A stretch of DNA of 53,271 nt from Oscillibacter valericigenes (lineage in GTDB: Bacteria; Bacillota; Clostridia; Oscillospirales; Oscillospiraceae). The notes beneath the pieces were generated by a model. It did no database searches. It had not been told where the DNA came from and saw nothing but the letters and a program-made list of their open reading frames with translations. The DNA is taken from positions 1-53,271 of the forward strand of contig NZ_JAFBIV010000014.1 in the NCBI RefSeq assembly GCF_021531915.1, written 5' to 3'. This document shows positions 31,201-40,422 of this stretch, one piece after another (position 1 is the first letter of the stretch; every line of letters starts with the position of its first letter). The translations under genes were made by a program, and so were the position numbers.

Positions 31201-31229
31201 TTGACTTTGCCGAAACGGAAGGATATACT
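31201..31229 (+). promoter_or_regulatory. Promoter of the diguanylate cyclase/phosphodiesterase pair
   Basis: TTGACT (31201-31206) and TATACT (31224-31229), spaced 17; a leader of about 80 bases follows with no recognised riboswitch. Confidence 0.85.
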
Positions 31230-31315
31230 GCTTATAAAGATACATATAATTTGGAAAAATGGCAGTTATTTTCGATTTTGTTCCCAAATATTATTTATGA
31301 AAAGGGGCCTATGCC

Positions 31316-33025
31316 ATGACTGACAAGCGCAGGCTTTTTCCCTCTATTGAAAAAGCTCTGATCTTCATCGTGCTGGCCGCTGTGTTTCTCTCCTCGGGGA
31401 CCTCGCGGCTTCAGCGCCCTTCCGCACCGGGCGGTGTGGAGCAGCTGGACGGCTGGTATTACCTTCAGGATGGACAGAGAGTGGATGTGGATCTGCCCTG
31501 CTCCATCACGTTGGACGGCGGAGCGGACCTGGTGCTGTACAATGACAGTTTTTCCTCCGTTCACGCCAGCACCTTGACTACCCGGGGCGCCGTCTACCGT
31601 CTTCAGATCCTGCTGGGAGATCAGGTGCTCTACGCCTATGAGGATTCGGATTTCCCCCGAAATGAACAGATGCGTTCCAAGCTGTACTGCACTGCCTCCA
31701 TCCTGGGGGGGCCGGAAGATCAACCCCTGGCTCTGGTTTATCAGAACCCCGGGGACGGTCACTTTCACCTCTCCGCCGTCTATCTGGGCAGCAGCAGCGC
31801 CGTTTTTCGCTGGCAGGCATCCAGTGATATTTTCACCTTTGTCATGGTCTTCACCATGCTGCTCATGGGGATCATCGCCCTGGGGATCCACATCTACCTG
31901 TCGGTCATCCACATGCCGGATCCCCGTTTTGCCAATGTGGCCTGCTTCCTGTTCATCTGTGCCACCTGGTGTACGCTGGACTCCTCTCTGATCCAGCAGC
32001 TCACCAACATGTCCCCCTCGGTGTGCTATATATCCTTCTACGCCTTTATGACCCTGGCTATCCCCATGATCCACTTCGTCCGCAACACCGGGGAGATGGG
32101 CCGGTTCCGCAGCCTCAACGTGTGCCTGCTTCTTTTCTACCTGAACGTTGTGGTACAGACCCTGCTGGATTATTTCGGCGTCTGTTCTTTTATCGACACG
32201 CTGCTGATCACCCACCTGCTGCTGGCCGCAGGAATCGGGCTGATCACCGTATTGATGCTGAAGGAGTATGCCAGGACACATCATCGGGAGATCAAGGTCA
32301 CTTTGATCGCCTTTGCCATCCTGGCCACAGGCGGGCTGCTGGCCATCCTGCTGTACTGGCTGTTGGAGATCCCCTACTATGGTGCAATTTTTGAGATCGG
32401 CATCCTGATCTATATCATTTGCCTGCTGTCCTCTCTGGTCACCACCATGGCAGCCAACCTGCGGTTCAAGGCAGAGGCCATCATTTACCAACGACTGTCC
32501 CAGGAAGACCGTCTCACCGGTCTTGCCAACCGGCGCGGCTTTGAAAAATACCTGACAACTCTGGAAACGGGCTCTGACAGCTATAACAACATAGCACTGA
32601 TCTTTATGGATCTGAATGGGCTGAAATATGTCAACGACCAGTTCGGGCACAATGTGGGCGACGAGCTGATCATCGCAGCGGCCCGGTGCATTGAGACTGC
32701 TTTTTCCGAAATGGGCACCTGCTACCGTATTGGCGGCGATGAATTTGCCGCCATTCTGCCGGACCCGGTGGGCAGTGCGGAGGACTGGCGGAAACGGTTG
32801 GAGGATGCCATCCGCCTGTACAATCAGGATGCCCGGCATCGGCTCTCCATTGCCTGCGGCGCAAGTCTGCTGCGGGACGAAGCAGGCCGGAGCAAGCGGC
32901 TGAGCGACTGGAAATATGAGGCCGACCAGGCTATGTACGCCTGCAAGCGACAGCAAAAAGAGTATCAAGCCACGGAGTTTTCCTCCGCAAGTCAAGGACG
33001 GGAGGGAAAGCCTTATGGCATATAA
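31316..33025 (+). CDS. Membrane diguanylate cyclase (7TM-DISM-like sensor plus GGDEF)
   Basis: A 569-residue protein. An N-terminal membrane helix (about 12-30) is followed by an extracellular beta-rich segment to about 165, then about seven membrane helices (170-385), the plan of 7TMR-DISM receptors. Residues about 400-555 are a GGDEF domain with an intact RIGGDEF active site and the MDLNGLKYVND and FGHNVGDE motifs; no RxxD inhibitory site is obvious before GGDEF. It should make c-di-GMP in response to an extracellular ligand. The ATG at 31316 follows AAAAGGGG. Its end overlaps the phosphodiesterase gene by 11 bases. Confidence 0.9.
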   Translation: MTDKRRLFPSIEKALIFIVLAAVFLSSGTSRLQRPSAPGGVEQLDGWYYLQDGQRVDVDLPCSITLDGGADLVLYNDSFSSVHASTLTTRGAVYRLQILLGDQVLYAYEDSDFPRNEQMRSKLYCTASILGGPEDQPLALVYQNPGDGHFHLSAVYLGSSSAVFRWQASSDIFTFVMVFTMLLMGIIALGIHIYLSVIHMPDPRFANVACFLFICATWCTLDSSLIQQLTNMSPSVCYISFYAFMTLAIPMIHFVRNTGEMGRFRSLNVCLLLFYLNVVVQTLLDYFGVCSFIDTLLITHLLLAAGIGLITVLMLKEYARTHHREIKVTLIAFAILATGGLLAILLYWLLEIPYYGAIFEIGILIYIICLLSSLVTTMAANLRFKAEAIIYQRLSQEDRLTGLANRRGFEKYLTTLETGSDSYNNIALIFMDLNGLKYVNDQFGHNVGDELIIAAARCIETAFSEMGTCYRIGGDEFAAILPDPVGSAEDWRKRLEDAIRLYNQDARHRLSIACGASLLRDEAGRSKRLSDWKYEADQAMYACKRQQKEYQATEFSSASQGREGKPYGI

Positions 33026-34952
33026 TGTGGATTTTCTGCTGTCAGCATTGATCTTTTTGCTGATCATCCTGAACCACTTTATGGAGCAGCGGGCGCTGAG
33101 CACCAGGAGCACAAAGGCATTTCTCATTTTTCTGCTGCTGGGCATCGCAAACATCGCATTCGACCTGTTGTGCACCATTCTCATCACTCTGGCGCGGCCT
33201 GATCTGGCCTGGGTAACCGAATGGTGTTTGACTGTACTGTATCTTCTTCAGGTGCTGGTGCCCGTTTCTCTGCTGAGCTATATCCGGACCCATTACGAGT
33301 CCGACCAGTCTCCAAGCCGTTGGAAGTCTGTCTGTCTTGTTGTCTCTACGGGCCTGATGAGCCTGCTTGTCCTGCTCAACCACTGGCACGGCCTGTTTTT
33401 CCGGATCGATGAGTCCGGCAGGTATGTCCGCGGACCATATTACCTCGGCATGTACCTGTTCGCCGGCGCTTGTATCGCAGTGGTGGCCGTCAACAGCTAT
33501 ATCTATGCCGCTCAGCTGGGCCAGCAGAAGGTCCGCGCCATCCGCGAGCTTCTGCTTTTGGTGGGGATTTGCGTGGTGATCCAGTCCATTTACCATGACG
33601 TCCTGTTGACCGGCTTTGGAATCGCCATGTGCATCGCCATCCTGTTTTTTACCATCAACAACCCCTACCAGCACATGGACAGTCTCACCGGGCTGTTCGA
33701 CCTGAATGATTTCCGGGAGCAGTGCAGCCACTTCGTCCAGCGCAAGAAGAGCTTTCATGTGCTGGCGGTGGACCTGTGCCAGTTAAAGCGGATCAACCGC
33801 ATTCTGGGCACGGATGTGGGGAACCGGGCGTTGATCCAAATGGCGCAAATGCTGCAGCAGGTGGGAAAGAATACCCGGGTATTCCGCAGCAGCGGCAAAC
33901 GCTTTCTGCTGATCTGCCCCACCATCTCCGAGTACGAGGCCGCGCAGCGGAGAATTCAGGAGATGTTCTCCCAGCCTCTGGAGATCAATGGAAACAGCAT
34001 CTCCTCCCCCGTCGCGGTTTGCGGCATCATTCACGCAGAAGAGCTGGACAGCTGCGAATTCCTGTTGGGCTATCTGGATTATCTCTCCTCTCTGATCGCG
34101 TCTACAAGCAGAACCGTACTGATCCAGGGAGATTCAAAAACGCTGAAAGGCTTCCGCTACACACAGGAAATCGAGCATTTCCTGCAGACTGCTTTGGAGG
34201 AAGATCTCTTTGAGGTCTATTTCCAGCCGGTCTATTCCACCAGCCAGAAGCGGTATGTCACCATAGAGGCGCTCAGCCGTCTGCGCCACCCCACTCTGGG
34301 TCCTGTTTCCCCGGAGGTATTTATCAGCATTGCAGAAAAGAGTGACCAGATCGCCCGTCTGGGTCTGCTGCAAATGCGCCGGATCTGTGCGTTCCTGAAG
34401 GCGCACCCCCAATTGATGGAGCAGATCCAGAACGTCAAAATCAATCTGTCCCCCATAGAGCTTTTGAAAAAGGGACATATCCAGCAGCTTGTGAACACAA
34501 TCCGCGACAGCGGTATTCCCGCGTCTTATTTCTCCTTTGAGATCACCGAGACAGTGGCAACCGATTACAGTGAGAACCTGTGGAATACCATCGACCTGTT
34601 CACCAGTGCCGGCATTGGCCTTTGTCTGGATGACTTCGGCTCCGGCTACGCAAACCTGAACTCTGTGCTGAAGCTTCCCTTTTCCGTCATCAAAATGGAC
34701 AGGTCCATGCTGTCTGGCATCTGCACCGACGAAAAGGCCGCCGCGCTCTACCGCAACACCGTATCCGTTCTGCGGAACATGGGCTTCACTGTTGTTGCAG
34801 AGGGTGTGGAAAACCCGGCGGAATTGGAACTGCTCTCCCGTTGGGGAGTGGACATGATCCAGGGCTTCTACTTCTCCCCTCCCGTCAGCTGCAGCAAGCT
34901 GCTGGAGCTGCTGCTCCCAAAGGCGGATGAGGCAAAGAACTGTTCTGCATAA
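33015..34952 (+). CDS. Membrane c-di-GMP phosphodiesterase (decayed GGDEF plus intact EAL)
   Basis: A 645-residue protein. Residues 1-220 hold six to seven membrane helices. A GGDEF domain (about 230-370) has its signature changed to SSGKRF, so it should be inactive, perhaps a GTP sensor. The EAL domain (about 395-635) is complete: EALSR, NLSP, FEITET, DDFGSGYANL, IKMD, VAEGVE and QGFYFSPP. It should hydrolyse c-di-GMP to pGpG. It is coupled to the upstream cyclase by an 11-base overlap, which makes a matched make-and-break pair. The start at 33015 follows GGGAGGG. Confidence 0.92.
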   Translation: MAYNVDFLLSALIFLLIILNHFMEQRALSTRSTKAFLIFLLLGIANIAFDLLCTILITLARPDLAWVTEWCLTVLYLLQVLVPVSLLSYIRTHYESDQSPSRWKSVCLVVSTGLMSLLVLLNHWHGLFFRIDESGRYVRGPYYLGMYLFAGACIAVVAVNSYIYAAQLGQQKVRAIRELLLLVGICVVIQSIYHDVLLTGFGIAMCIAILFFTINNPYQHMDSLTGLFDLNDFREQCSHFVQRKKSFHVLAVDLCQLKRINRILGTDVGNRALIQMAQMLQQVGKNTRVFRSSGKRFLLICPTISEYEAAQRRIQEMFSQPLEINGNSISSPVAVCGIIHAEELDSCEFLLGYLDYLSSLIASTSRTVLIQGDSKTLKGFRYTQEIEHFLQTALEEDLFEVYFQPVYSTSQKRYVTIEALSRLRHPTLGPVSPEVFISIAEKSDQIARLGLLQMRRICAFLKAHPQLMEQIQNVKINLSPIELLKKGHIQQLVNTIRDSGIPASYFSFEITETVATDYSENLWNTIDLFTSAGIGLCLDDFGSGYANLNSVLKLPFSVIKMDRSMLSGICTDEKAAALYRNTVSVLRNMGFTVVAEGVENPAELELLSRWGVDMIQGFYFSPPVSCSKLLELLLPKADEAKNCSA

Positions 34953-34971
34953 GCGCAGAATCATATGATGT

Positions 34972-35019
34972 ACAGAAGAATTCCTGAAATCGCAAGATTT
35001 CAGGAATTCTTCTGTTTTT
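34972..35019 (+). terminator. Terminator after the phosphodiesterase gene
   Basis: A perfect 20-bp stem (ACAGAAGAATTCCTGAAATC and its complement) with a GCAA loop, followed by TTTT. Confidence 0.95.
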
Positions 35020-35168
35020 CCGACGGAAAGGCCGAAAGAAAACCGGGGTCAGTCAGACTTGCCCATACGGGCCTGGGCCGGAAAGCATTGGGTCGTAAAG
35101 GAGATATCCCAAAGGGACCCCACCTGTAAAATCCAAAAATTATCCCCCGTCATGTGAAAAACAAAAGT

Positions 35169-35196
35169 TTCACAATCTCGGTGAATTCGGTAAAAT
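35169..35196 (+). promoter_or_regulatory. Sugar ABC transporter operon promoter
   Basis: TTCACA (35169-35174) and TAAAAT (35191-35196), spaced 16, about 33 bases before the ATPase start codon. Confidence 0.65.
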
Positions 35197-35228
35197 AAAA
35201 CAAGATCATAGAAAAGGGGGGGGATTGC

Positions 35229-36722
35229 ATGGAATATGTGCTGGAAATGAAAGATATCAGCAAAACGTTTCCGGGTGTTGTCGCGCTGGATCATGTGCAG
35301 CTGCAGGTACGGCCCGGTGAAGTCCATGCATTGATGGGAGAAAATGGCGCCGGAAAATCCACCCTGATGAAAATTCTGATGGGCATTTATACAAAAGATC
35401 CCGGCGGGGAGATCCTCTTCGACGGAAAACCCTATCACGCATCCAATCCCAAAGAGGCCATGGACATGGGCGTGGCGATGATTCATCAGGAATTAAATCC
35501 GATCCTGGACATGACCGTGTACGAAAATATCTTCGTTGGACGTGAGCTGCGGAAGAACGGTCTGGTGGACAAGAAAGCGGAGATCGAGGAAGCGGAAAAG
35601 CTGATCGAGGAGTGCGGCCTGCACGTGTCTCCCAAGGAGACGCTGCGGAATCTCACGGTGGCACAGTGCCAGCTCATTGAGATCATCAAGGCCATCTCGG
35701 TCAATGCCAAGGTCATCGTCATGGACGAGCCCACCGCCGCCATTACCGAACGTGAGGTAGAGCTGCTGTTCCAGCATATCCGCAGGCTCAAGGAAAAAGG
35801 CGTTGCCATCATTTACATCTCCCACCGTATGGCAGAGATCTTCTCCATCTGCGACCGGGTCAGCGTTTACCGCGACGGGCAGTACATCGGCACGGGCGAC
35901 ACAGCAAGCCTGAGCGAGGCCCAGCTGATCAAGATGATGGTGGGCCGGGAGATCACAGATGTGTATCCCAAGCTCAGCGCCGAGATCGGCGACGTGATGT
36001 TTGAAGCCAAAAACATCACCCGTGCGGACAACAAGGTCAAGGGCGTCAGTCTGGCCGTGCGTAAGGGCGAGATCTTAGGCATCGGCGGCCTGGTGGGCGC
36101 CGGCCGCAGTGAGTTGGTGGAGGGCATCTTCGGCATGCATCCCCTCTCCGGCGGCGAGATCTATGTGAACGGCAAAAAGGTGAAGGTGTCCTCGCCCCAG
36201 GATATCATCAAGGAAGGCGTGGCGCTCATCACGGAGGATCGAAAGGTCACGGGCCTGAACCTGAGCGGAACGGTCAACGACAACATCGCCATGGTGGCTA
36301 TCAAAAAGCTGCTGACCAACGGTCTTTACAACAAAGCCAAGGCCCACAAGGCCGCCCAGGAGTACATCGAAAAGCTGAACATCAAAACTCCTTCCGTCGA
36401 CCAGATCGTCGGCAATCTGTCCGGCGGCAACCAGCAGAAGGTGGTTATTGCCAAATGGCTGCTGAATGAGCCGGATATCATTATTCTGGATGAGCCCACG
36501 CGAGGGATCGATGTGGGTGCCAAGCGGGACATCTATCTGCTGTTGGGAAATCTGGTGCAGCAGGGCAAGGCCGTTATCATGATCTCCTCGGAGATCCCGG
36601 AGCTGATGGGAATTTGCGACCGGATCCTGGTCATGTGCGAGGGCAATTATTCCGGCGAGGTCCAGCGTGAAGAATTCTCCCAGGAACGCATTATGACATT
36701 GGCCTCTGCCATCACGGTATAA
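35229..36722 (+). CDS. Sugar ABC transporter ATPase (RbsA/MglA type)
   Basis: A 497-residue double ATPase of the ribose/galactose family. The first half has Walker A GENGAGKST near residue 40, VAQCQLIEI in the signature place, Walker B VIVMDEPTAAI and switch SHRM. The second half has the degenerate Walker A GLVGAGRSE typical of the family, then LSGGNQQK and IILDEPTRGID. It powers uptake through the permease that follows 14 bases later. The start follows AAAGGGGGGG. Compare the dead paralogue at 41248. Confidence 0.95.
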   Translation: MEYVLEMKDISKTFPGVVALDHVQLQVRPGEVHALMGENGAGKSTLMKILMGIYTKDPGGEILFDGKPYHASNPKEAMDMGVAMIHQELNPILDMTVYENIFVGRELRKNGLVDKKAEIEEAEKLIEECGLHVSPKETLRNLTVAQCQLIEIIKAISVNAKVIVMDEPTAAITEREVELLFQHIRRLKEKGVAIIYISHRMAEIFSICDRVSVYRDGQYIGTGDTASLSEAQLIKMMVGREITDVYPKLSAEIGDVMFEAKNITRADNKVKGVSLAVRKGEILGIGGLVGAGRSELVEGIFGMHPLSGGEIYVNGKKVKVSSPQDIIKEGVALITEDRKVTGLNLSGTVNDNIAMVAIKKLLTNGLYNKAKAHKAAQEYIEKLNIKTPSVDQIVGNLSGGNQQKVVIAKWLLNEPDIIILDEPTRGIDVGAKRDIYLLLGNLVQQGKAVIMISSEIPELMGICDRILVMCEGNYSGEVQREEFSQERIMTLASAITV

Positions 36723-36736
36723 AGGAAGGGGAAAGC

Positions 36737-37687
36737 ATGAAAGAGAGAAAGCATATCAACACTCTCATCAGCGAATATTTCATTTTTGTGATTTTTATTG
36801 CGCTGGTGATCATTCTGACCTGTCTGAAGCCCAGCTTCATCACGCCGGGTAACCTGGTCAACATCCTCAAGCAGGCATCCATCAACGGCATTCTGGCATT
36901 CGGTATGATGTTTGTCATCGTTGCAGGCGGATTTGATATGTCTGTCGGTTCCACGGTGGCTTTTGCCGGTATTCTGGCCGCTATGCTGGGCCAAGGCAAC
37001 TATCCGCTGATCGTACCCCTGGTGGTTTCCATGCTGGCCGGCCTGGCTGTGGGCATTGCCAACGGCGTCGGCGTTGCCGTAGGCAACCTTCCGCCCTTCA
37101 TCATGACCCTGGGCACCATGACTGCCGTCCGCGGTCTGGCGCTGGTGGTCTCCGGCGGCAAGCCTGTCATCGGCATCAGCGCACAGTACAAAGCTGTCGC
37201 CGCCTCTACCTTCTGCGGCATCCCCATGCTGGCCCTCTATCTGGCCGTCATCATTGTCATCTGCTCCTTCGTCCTGGCGAAGACTGTATACGGCCGCCGG
37301 GTCTATGCCTGCGGCGGCAATCTGCTGGCAGCAAAGGTCTCCGGCATCAACACCACACTGATCCGCATTTCCACCTTTGCCATTGCCGGTCTGCTGGCCG
37401 GCCTGAGCGGCTTCCTGATGACCTCCCGTGTGACCATCGGCCAGCCTACCGCTGCCGAGAGCTATGAGATGGACGCCATCACCGCCTGCGTTGTCGGCGG
37501 CGTGTCCATGTCCGGCGGCGTGGGCAAGCCCTGGGGCGTTGTGGTCGGCTGCCTGCTGATCACGGTCATCGCCAACGGCCTGGATATCATGGGTGTGTCC
37601 TCCCACTGGCAGAAGATCGTGAAGGGCGCCATCATCGTATTGGCGGTGCTCATTGACATCAAGGGTAAAAACAACAAGAAGAACTGA
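36737..37687 (+). CDS. Sugar ABC transporter permease (RbsC type)
   Basis: A 316-residue permease with eight to ten membrane helices. The GGFDMSVGSTVAFAGILAAM region and the GGVSMSGGVGKPWG region are characteristic of RbsC/MglC permeases. It starts 14 bases after the ATPase stop behind GGAAGGGG. The last residues are basic (KGKNNKKN), placing the C-terminus in the cytoplasm. The sugar could be a pentose, hexose or related compound; no catabolic gene is adjacent to tell. Confidence 0.95.
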   Translation: MKERKHINTLISEYFIFVIFIALVIILTCLKPSFITPGNLVNILKQASINGILAFGMMFVIVAGGFDMSVGSTVAFAGILAAMLGQGNYPLIVPLVVSMLAGLAVGIANGVGVAVGNLPPFIMTLGTMTAVRGLALVVSGGKPVIGISAQYKAVAASTFCGIPMLALYLAVIIVICSFVLAKTVYGRRVYACGGNLLAAKVSGINTTLIRISTFAIAGLLAGLSGFLMTSRVTIGQPTAAESYEMDAITACVVGGVSMSGGVGKPWGVVVGCLLITVIANGLDIMGVSSHWQKIVKGAIIVLAVLIDIKGKNNKKN

Positions 37688-37756
37688 CGAGGTGTCAAGA
37701 GGAGGATCATGGATTCTTCTCTTACATAGATAAATTTTATTCAGGAGGAACGATTT

Positions 37757-38731
37757 ATGAAGAAGTTTTTAGCACTGCTGCTGACTGGCATCATGGTCCT
37801 GTCTCTGGCCGCTTGCGGCAGCAAAACCGAAGCTCCCGCAAACAATGATTCCAGCAATGCTCCCGTTGAAGAACCCGCTGAAAAGGGCGCATACAAGATC
37901 GCTCTGATCCAGCAGCATCAGACCAATGCATTCCAGATCGCTGTTACCGAAGGCGCCGAGGCAAAGGCCAAGGAGCTGGGCGTTGAACTGAACATCCTGA
38001 GCGCCGATCAGGACGCCGCCAAGCAGATCAGCCAGATCGAGCAGTGCGTGTCCGAGGGCTATGATGCCATTCTGTTCGAGCCCGTGGATCCCGATGGCCT
38101 GCGCGACGCTGCCAAGGCCGCTGCTGACGCCGGCGTGGTCGTGATCAACGTTGTCTCCGTCTGCACCGATTGGGAGAGCGCCGGTATCTCTGCCATCTCC
38201 TGCGGCAACAACGTCAAGGCCGGCGAGAACGAGATGCAGCACGTTGCTGACCTGCTGGGCGGCAAGGGCAATGTTGCATTCCTGACCGGTCCCTCTTCCG
38301 TGACTGACGCTCTGGACCGTCTGGAGGGTTATCGCAACATTCTGGCCAAGTATCCCGATATCAAGGAAGTTGTTGCTCCCGCTGACTGCGAGTGGGATAC
38401 CGCCAAGGCTCAGGCGACTGTTGAGAGCTGGCTGTCCGCTTATGATCTGGACGCCATCGTCTGCGAGAACGACGGCATGGCCGTTGGTGCCGGCAACGCT
38501 GCCGGTGCGAACAGCGGCATCATCATCACCGGTGTTGACGGCACCCCCGACGGCTATGAGGCCATCGAGGACGGCCGTATGACCGGTACCGTTGCCCAGG
38601 ACGGCGGCATCATGGCCGCAGGCGGCCTGGAAGCAGCTGTCACCCTGCTGAACGGCGGCACGCTGGAGAACAACGTGATCATCGCTGACAGCGTTTGGAT
38701 CGACGCTTCCAACGTTGCCGACTACAAGTAA
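37757..38731 (+). CDS. Sugar-binding lipoprotein (RbsB/periplasmic-binding type I)
   Basis: A 324-residue lipoprotein: signal peptide with lipobox LAAC (Cys at about 21), then an Asn/Ser/Pro linker, then a type I binding fold (YKIALIQQHQTNAFQIAV, IEQCVSEGYDAILFEPVDPDG, VENDGMAVGAG-like ICEN segment). It delivers the sugar to the ATPase-permease pair. Gene order with the binding protein last is less common than binding protein first. The start has GGAGG 8 bases upstream. Highly biased codons suggest strong expression. Confidence 0.95.
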   Translation: MKKFLALLLTGIMVLSLAACGSKTEAPANNDSSNAPVEEPAEKGAYKIALIQQHQTNAFQIAVTEGAEAKAKELGVELNILSADQDAAKQISQIEQCVSEGYDAILFEPVDPDGLRDAAKAAADAGVVVINVVSVCTDWESAGISAISCGNNVKAGENEMQHVADLLGGKGNVAFLTGPSSVTDALDRLEGYRNILAKYPDIKEVVAPADCEWDTAKAQATVESWLSAYDLDAIVCENDGMAVGAGNAAGANSGIIITGVDGTPDGYEAIEDGRMTGTVAQDGGIMAAGGLEAAVTLLNGGTLENNVIIADSVWIDASNVADYK

Positions 38732-38751
38732 GCATTTGCGGAAAATGCCTC

Positions 38752-38780
38752 TTGGCAAACCAAATCAAAAGGCATATAAT
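38752..38780 (+). promoter_or_regulatory. Promoter of the YesN-YesM-like operon
   Basis: TTGGCA (38752-38757) and TATAAT (38775-38780), spaced 17. The predicted start (about 38787) coincides with the first base of a terminator hairpin. Confidence 0.75.
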
Positions 38781-38786
38781 GAAAAG

Positions 38787-38820
38787 AAAGGGAAAACGGC
38801 TTCGTTTTCCCTTTCTTTTT
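38787..38820 (+). terminator. Terminator/attenuator at the start of the regulator transcript
   Basis: AAAGGGAAAACG-GCTT-CGTTTTCCCTTT followed by CTTTTT. It ends the sugar transporter transcript and also lies at +1 of the promoter just upstream. Confidence 0.85.
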
Positions 38821-38842
38821 ACAAAAACCGGAGGAATGGGCC

Positions 38843-40414
38843 ATGCTGAGGGTTGTTCTGGCAGATGATGAAAACAAAATTCTTCTGCTGCTGCAAAAGC
38901 TGATCGACTGGAAACGGCTGGGTTATGAGATTGTCGGCACGGCCAACGACGGCCTGCGGGCGCTGGGGCTGGTGCGGGAAAAGCAGCCGCACCTGCTGAT
39001 CACGGACGTCCGGATGCCGGGATGCAGCGGAATTGAGCTGATCCAGCGGGCCAAGGAGCTGCAGCCGGACCTGCACTTCATCATCATCAGCGGATATCGG
39101 AAATTTGAGTATGCGCAAACCGCATTGAAATACGGCGTGGAGGATTATCTGCTCAAGCCCCTCAAGCAGGAGGAGCTCACCGGTATTCTGATGCGCCTCG
39201 GCGACAAGCTGGGAAAGGAAGCTGCACTGGAGTTCCAGCTGAAGCAGAGCCAGGAGCGCCAGCAGGAACTGCTGATGGAGTCCCTTGCCAATGCGGCAGA
39301 ACACCAACAGCCCTTTATGGCATATGCGGACGAGGGCTTTCGCACCGCCGAAGGCGTTTGCTTCGCGGCACTGGTGCGGGTGGATATGGCCGCCACTCCC
39401 CAGGACCCAGGCGGCTATCAGGTCATTCTTCGCAGTGCGCTGGAGATCGTCCGGCGGGAGCTGCAGTCTCTGACGGGCATCTATGCCGCCGCTATTCAGA
39501 AGGAGGGCATCGCCATCGTGCTGCGCATGAGCGCATACCGTACCGTGGCGGTGAAGCAGTGCTTCACGAAGATCCAAAGGGAAATCGAACAGCAGCGGGA
39601 CATGTTCGGCAATCTCCGCTGCACCATCTGTCTGGGCAGCCGGCAGACCGACTTTGCGGAGACAGTCCTCTCCATGCGTCAGGCCATGTGGTTTTGCCGG
39701 GACCGCCTGTGTCATCCCCAGTCCTGGCGGGACGCGGAGAGCGAGCGGGCAGACTTCAACCAGCGGTATCTGATGGAAGCCGCCCAGAAAAAGAGGTTTC
39801 AGGTGGCGGCGGAGTGTCTGGATGAGGAGCGTTTTGAGCAGGAACTGGAGGAGAGCTTCCGCACCGTCATGTCCCGGGAAAATCTGAACGGACAAATGCT
39901 GGAGGATTGGTTTTACCAGGTACTGGAGGCCTGCCTGTATGGGATGCAGCAAAACGGGCAGGCAGAGGAACGGTTTGCGGAAAACATGGAGGAAAAATTC
40001 TGGCTCTGCCCGGATGCGCAGAGTGTCCTTCAATTACTGCGGAAGGATATCAGCCGGGAACTGCAGCGGTTGCGGGACGAACGATCCCTGCGGGAGATGC
40101 GACCCATTACAGAAGCCAAGCGCTATATGCAGCAGCACTACCGGGAATCTCTTCGTCTGGAGGATGTCAGCAGCGCCGTGGGCTTCAACGCCACTTACTT
40201 CTCCACCCTGTTCAAAAAAGAGACTGGGCAGAACTTTATGGATTACCTGACGGAGCTGCGGATCAGCAAGGCCAAGGAGCTGCTGTGCGGTGAGACGCTG
40301 TCTGTCCAGGATGTGGCAGAGATGGTGGGCTACAGCGACCTGAAATACTTCTCCCGATTGTTCAAAAAGGCCACCGGCGTCAGCCCGTCGGATTATAAAA
40401 AGCTGTACAAGTAG
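38843..40414 (+). CDS. YesN-like response regulator with AraC-type DNA-binding domain
   Basis: A 523-residue regulator. Residues 1-120 are a receiver (ADDE acidic patch, phosphorylated Asp in LLITDVRMPGCSG, Lys in LLKPLKQEE). A middle region of about 280 residues is helical and poorly conserved. Residues about 420-523 are an AraC/XylS double helix-turn-helix (YMQQHYRESLRLEDVSS, then VAEMVGYSDLKYFSRLFKK). Such regulators usually switch on a nearby sugar transporter; the operon just upstream is the natural target. The start has CGGAGG 8 bases upstream. The kinase gene begins 9 bases after its stop. Confidence 0.93.
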   Translation: MLRVVLADDENKILLLLQKLIDWKRLGYEIVGTANDGLRALGLVREKQPHLLITDVRMPGCSGIELIQRAKELQPDLHFIIISGYRKFEYAQTALKYGVEDYLLKPLKQEELTGILMRLGDKLGKEAALEFQLKQSQERQQELLMESLANAAEHQQPFMAYADEGFRTAEGVCFAALVRVDMAATPQDPGGYQVILRSALEIVRRELQSLTGIYAAAIQKEGIAIVLRMSAYRTVAVKQCFTKIQREIEQQRDMFGNLRCTICLGSRQTDFAETVLSMRQAMWFCRDRLCHPQSWRDAESERADFNQRYLMEAAQKKRFQVAAECLDEERFEQELEESFRTVMSRENLNGQMLEDWFYQVLEACLYGMQQNGQAEERFAENMEEKFWLCPDAQSVLQLLRKDISRELQRLRDERSLREMRPITEAKRYMQQHYRESLRLEDVSSAVGFNATYFSTLFKKETGQNFMDYLTELRISKAKELLCGETLSVQDVAEMVGYSDLKYFSRLFKKATGVSPSDYKKLYK

Positions 40415-40422
40415 GTGATATC

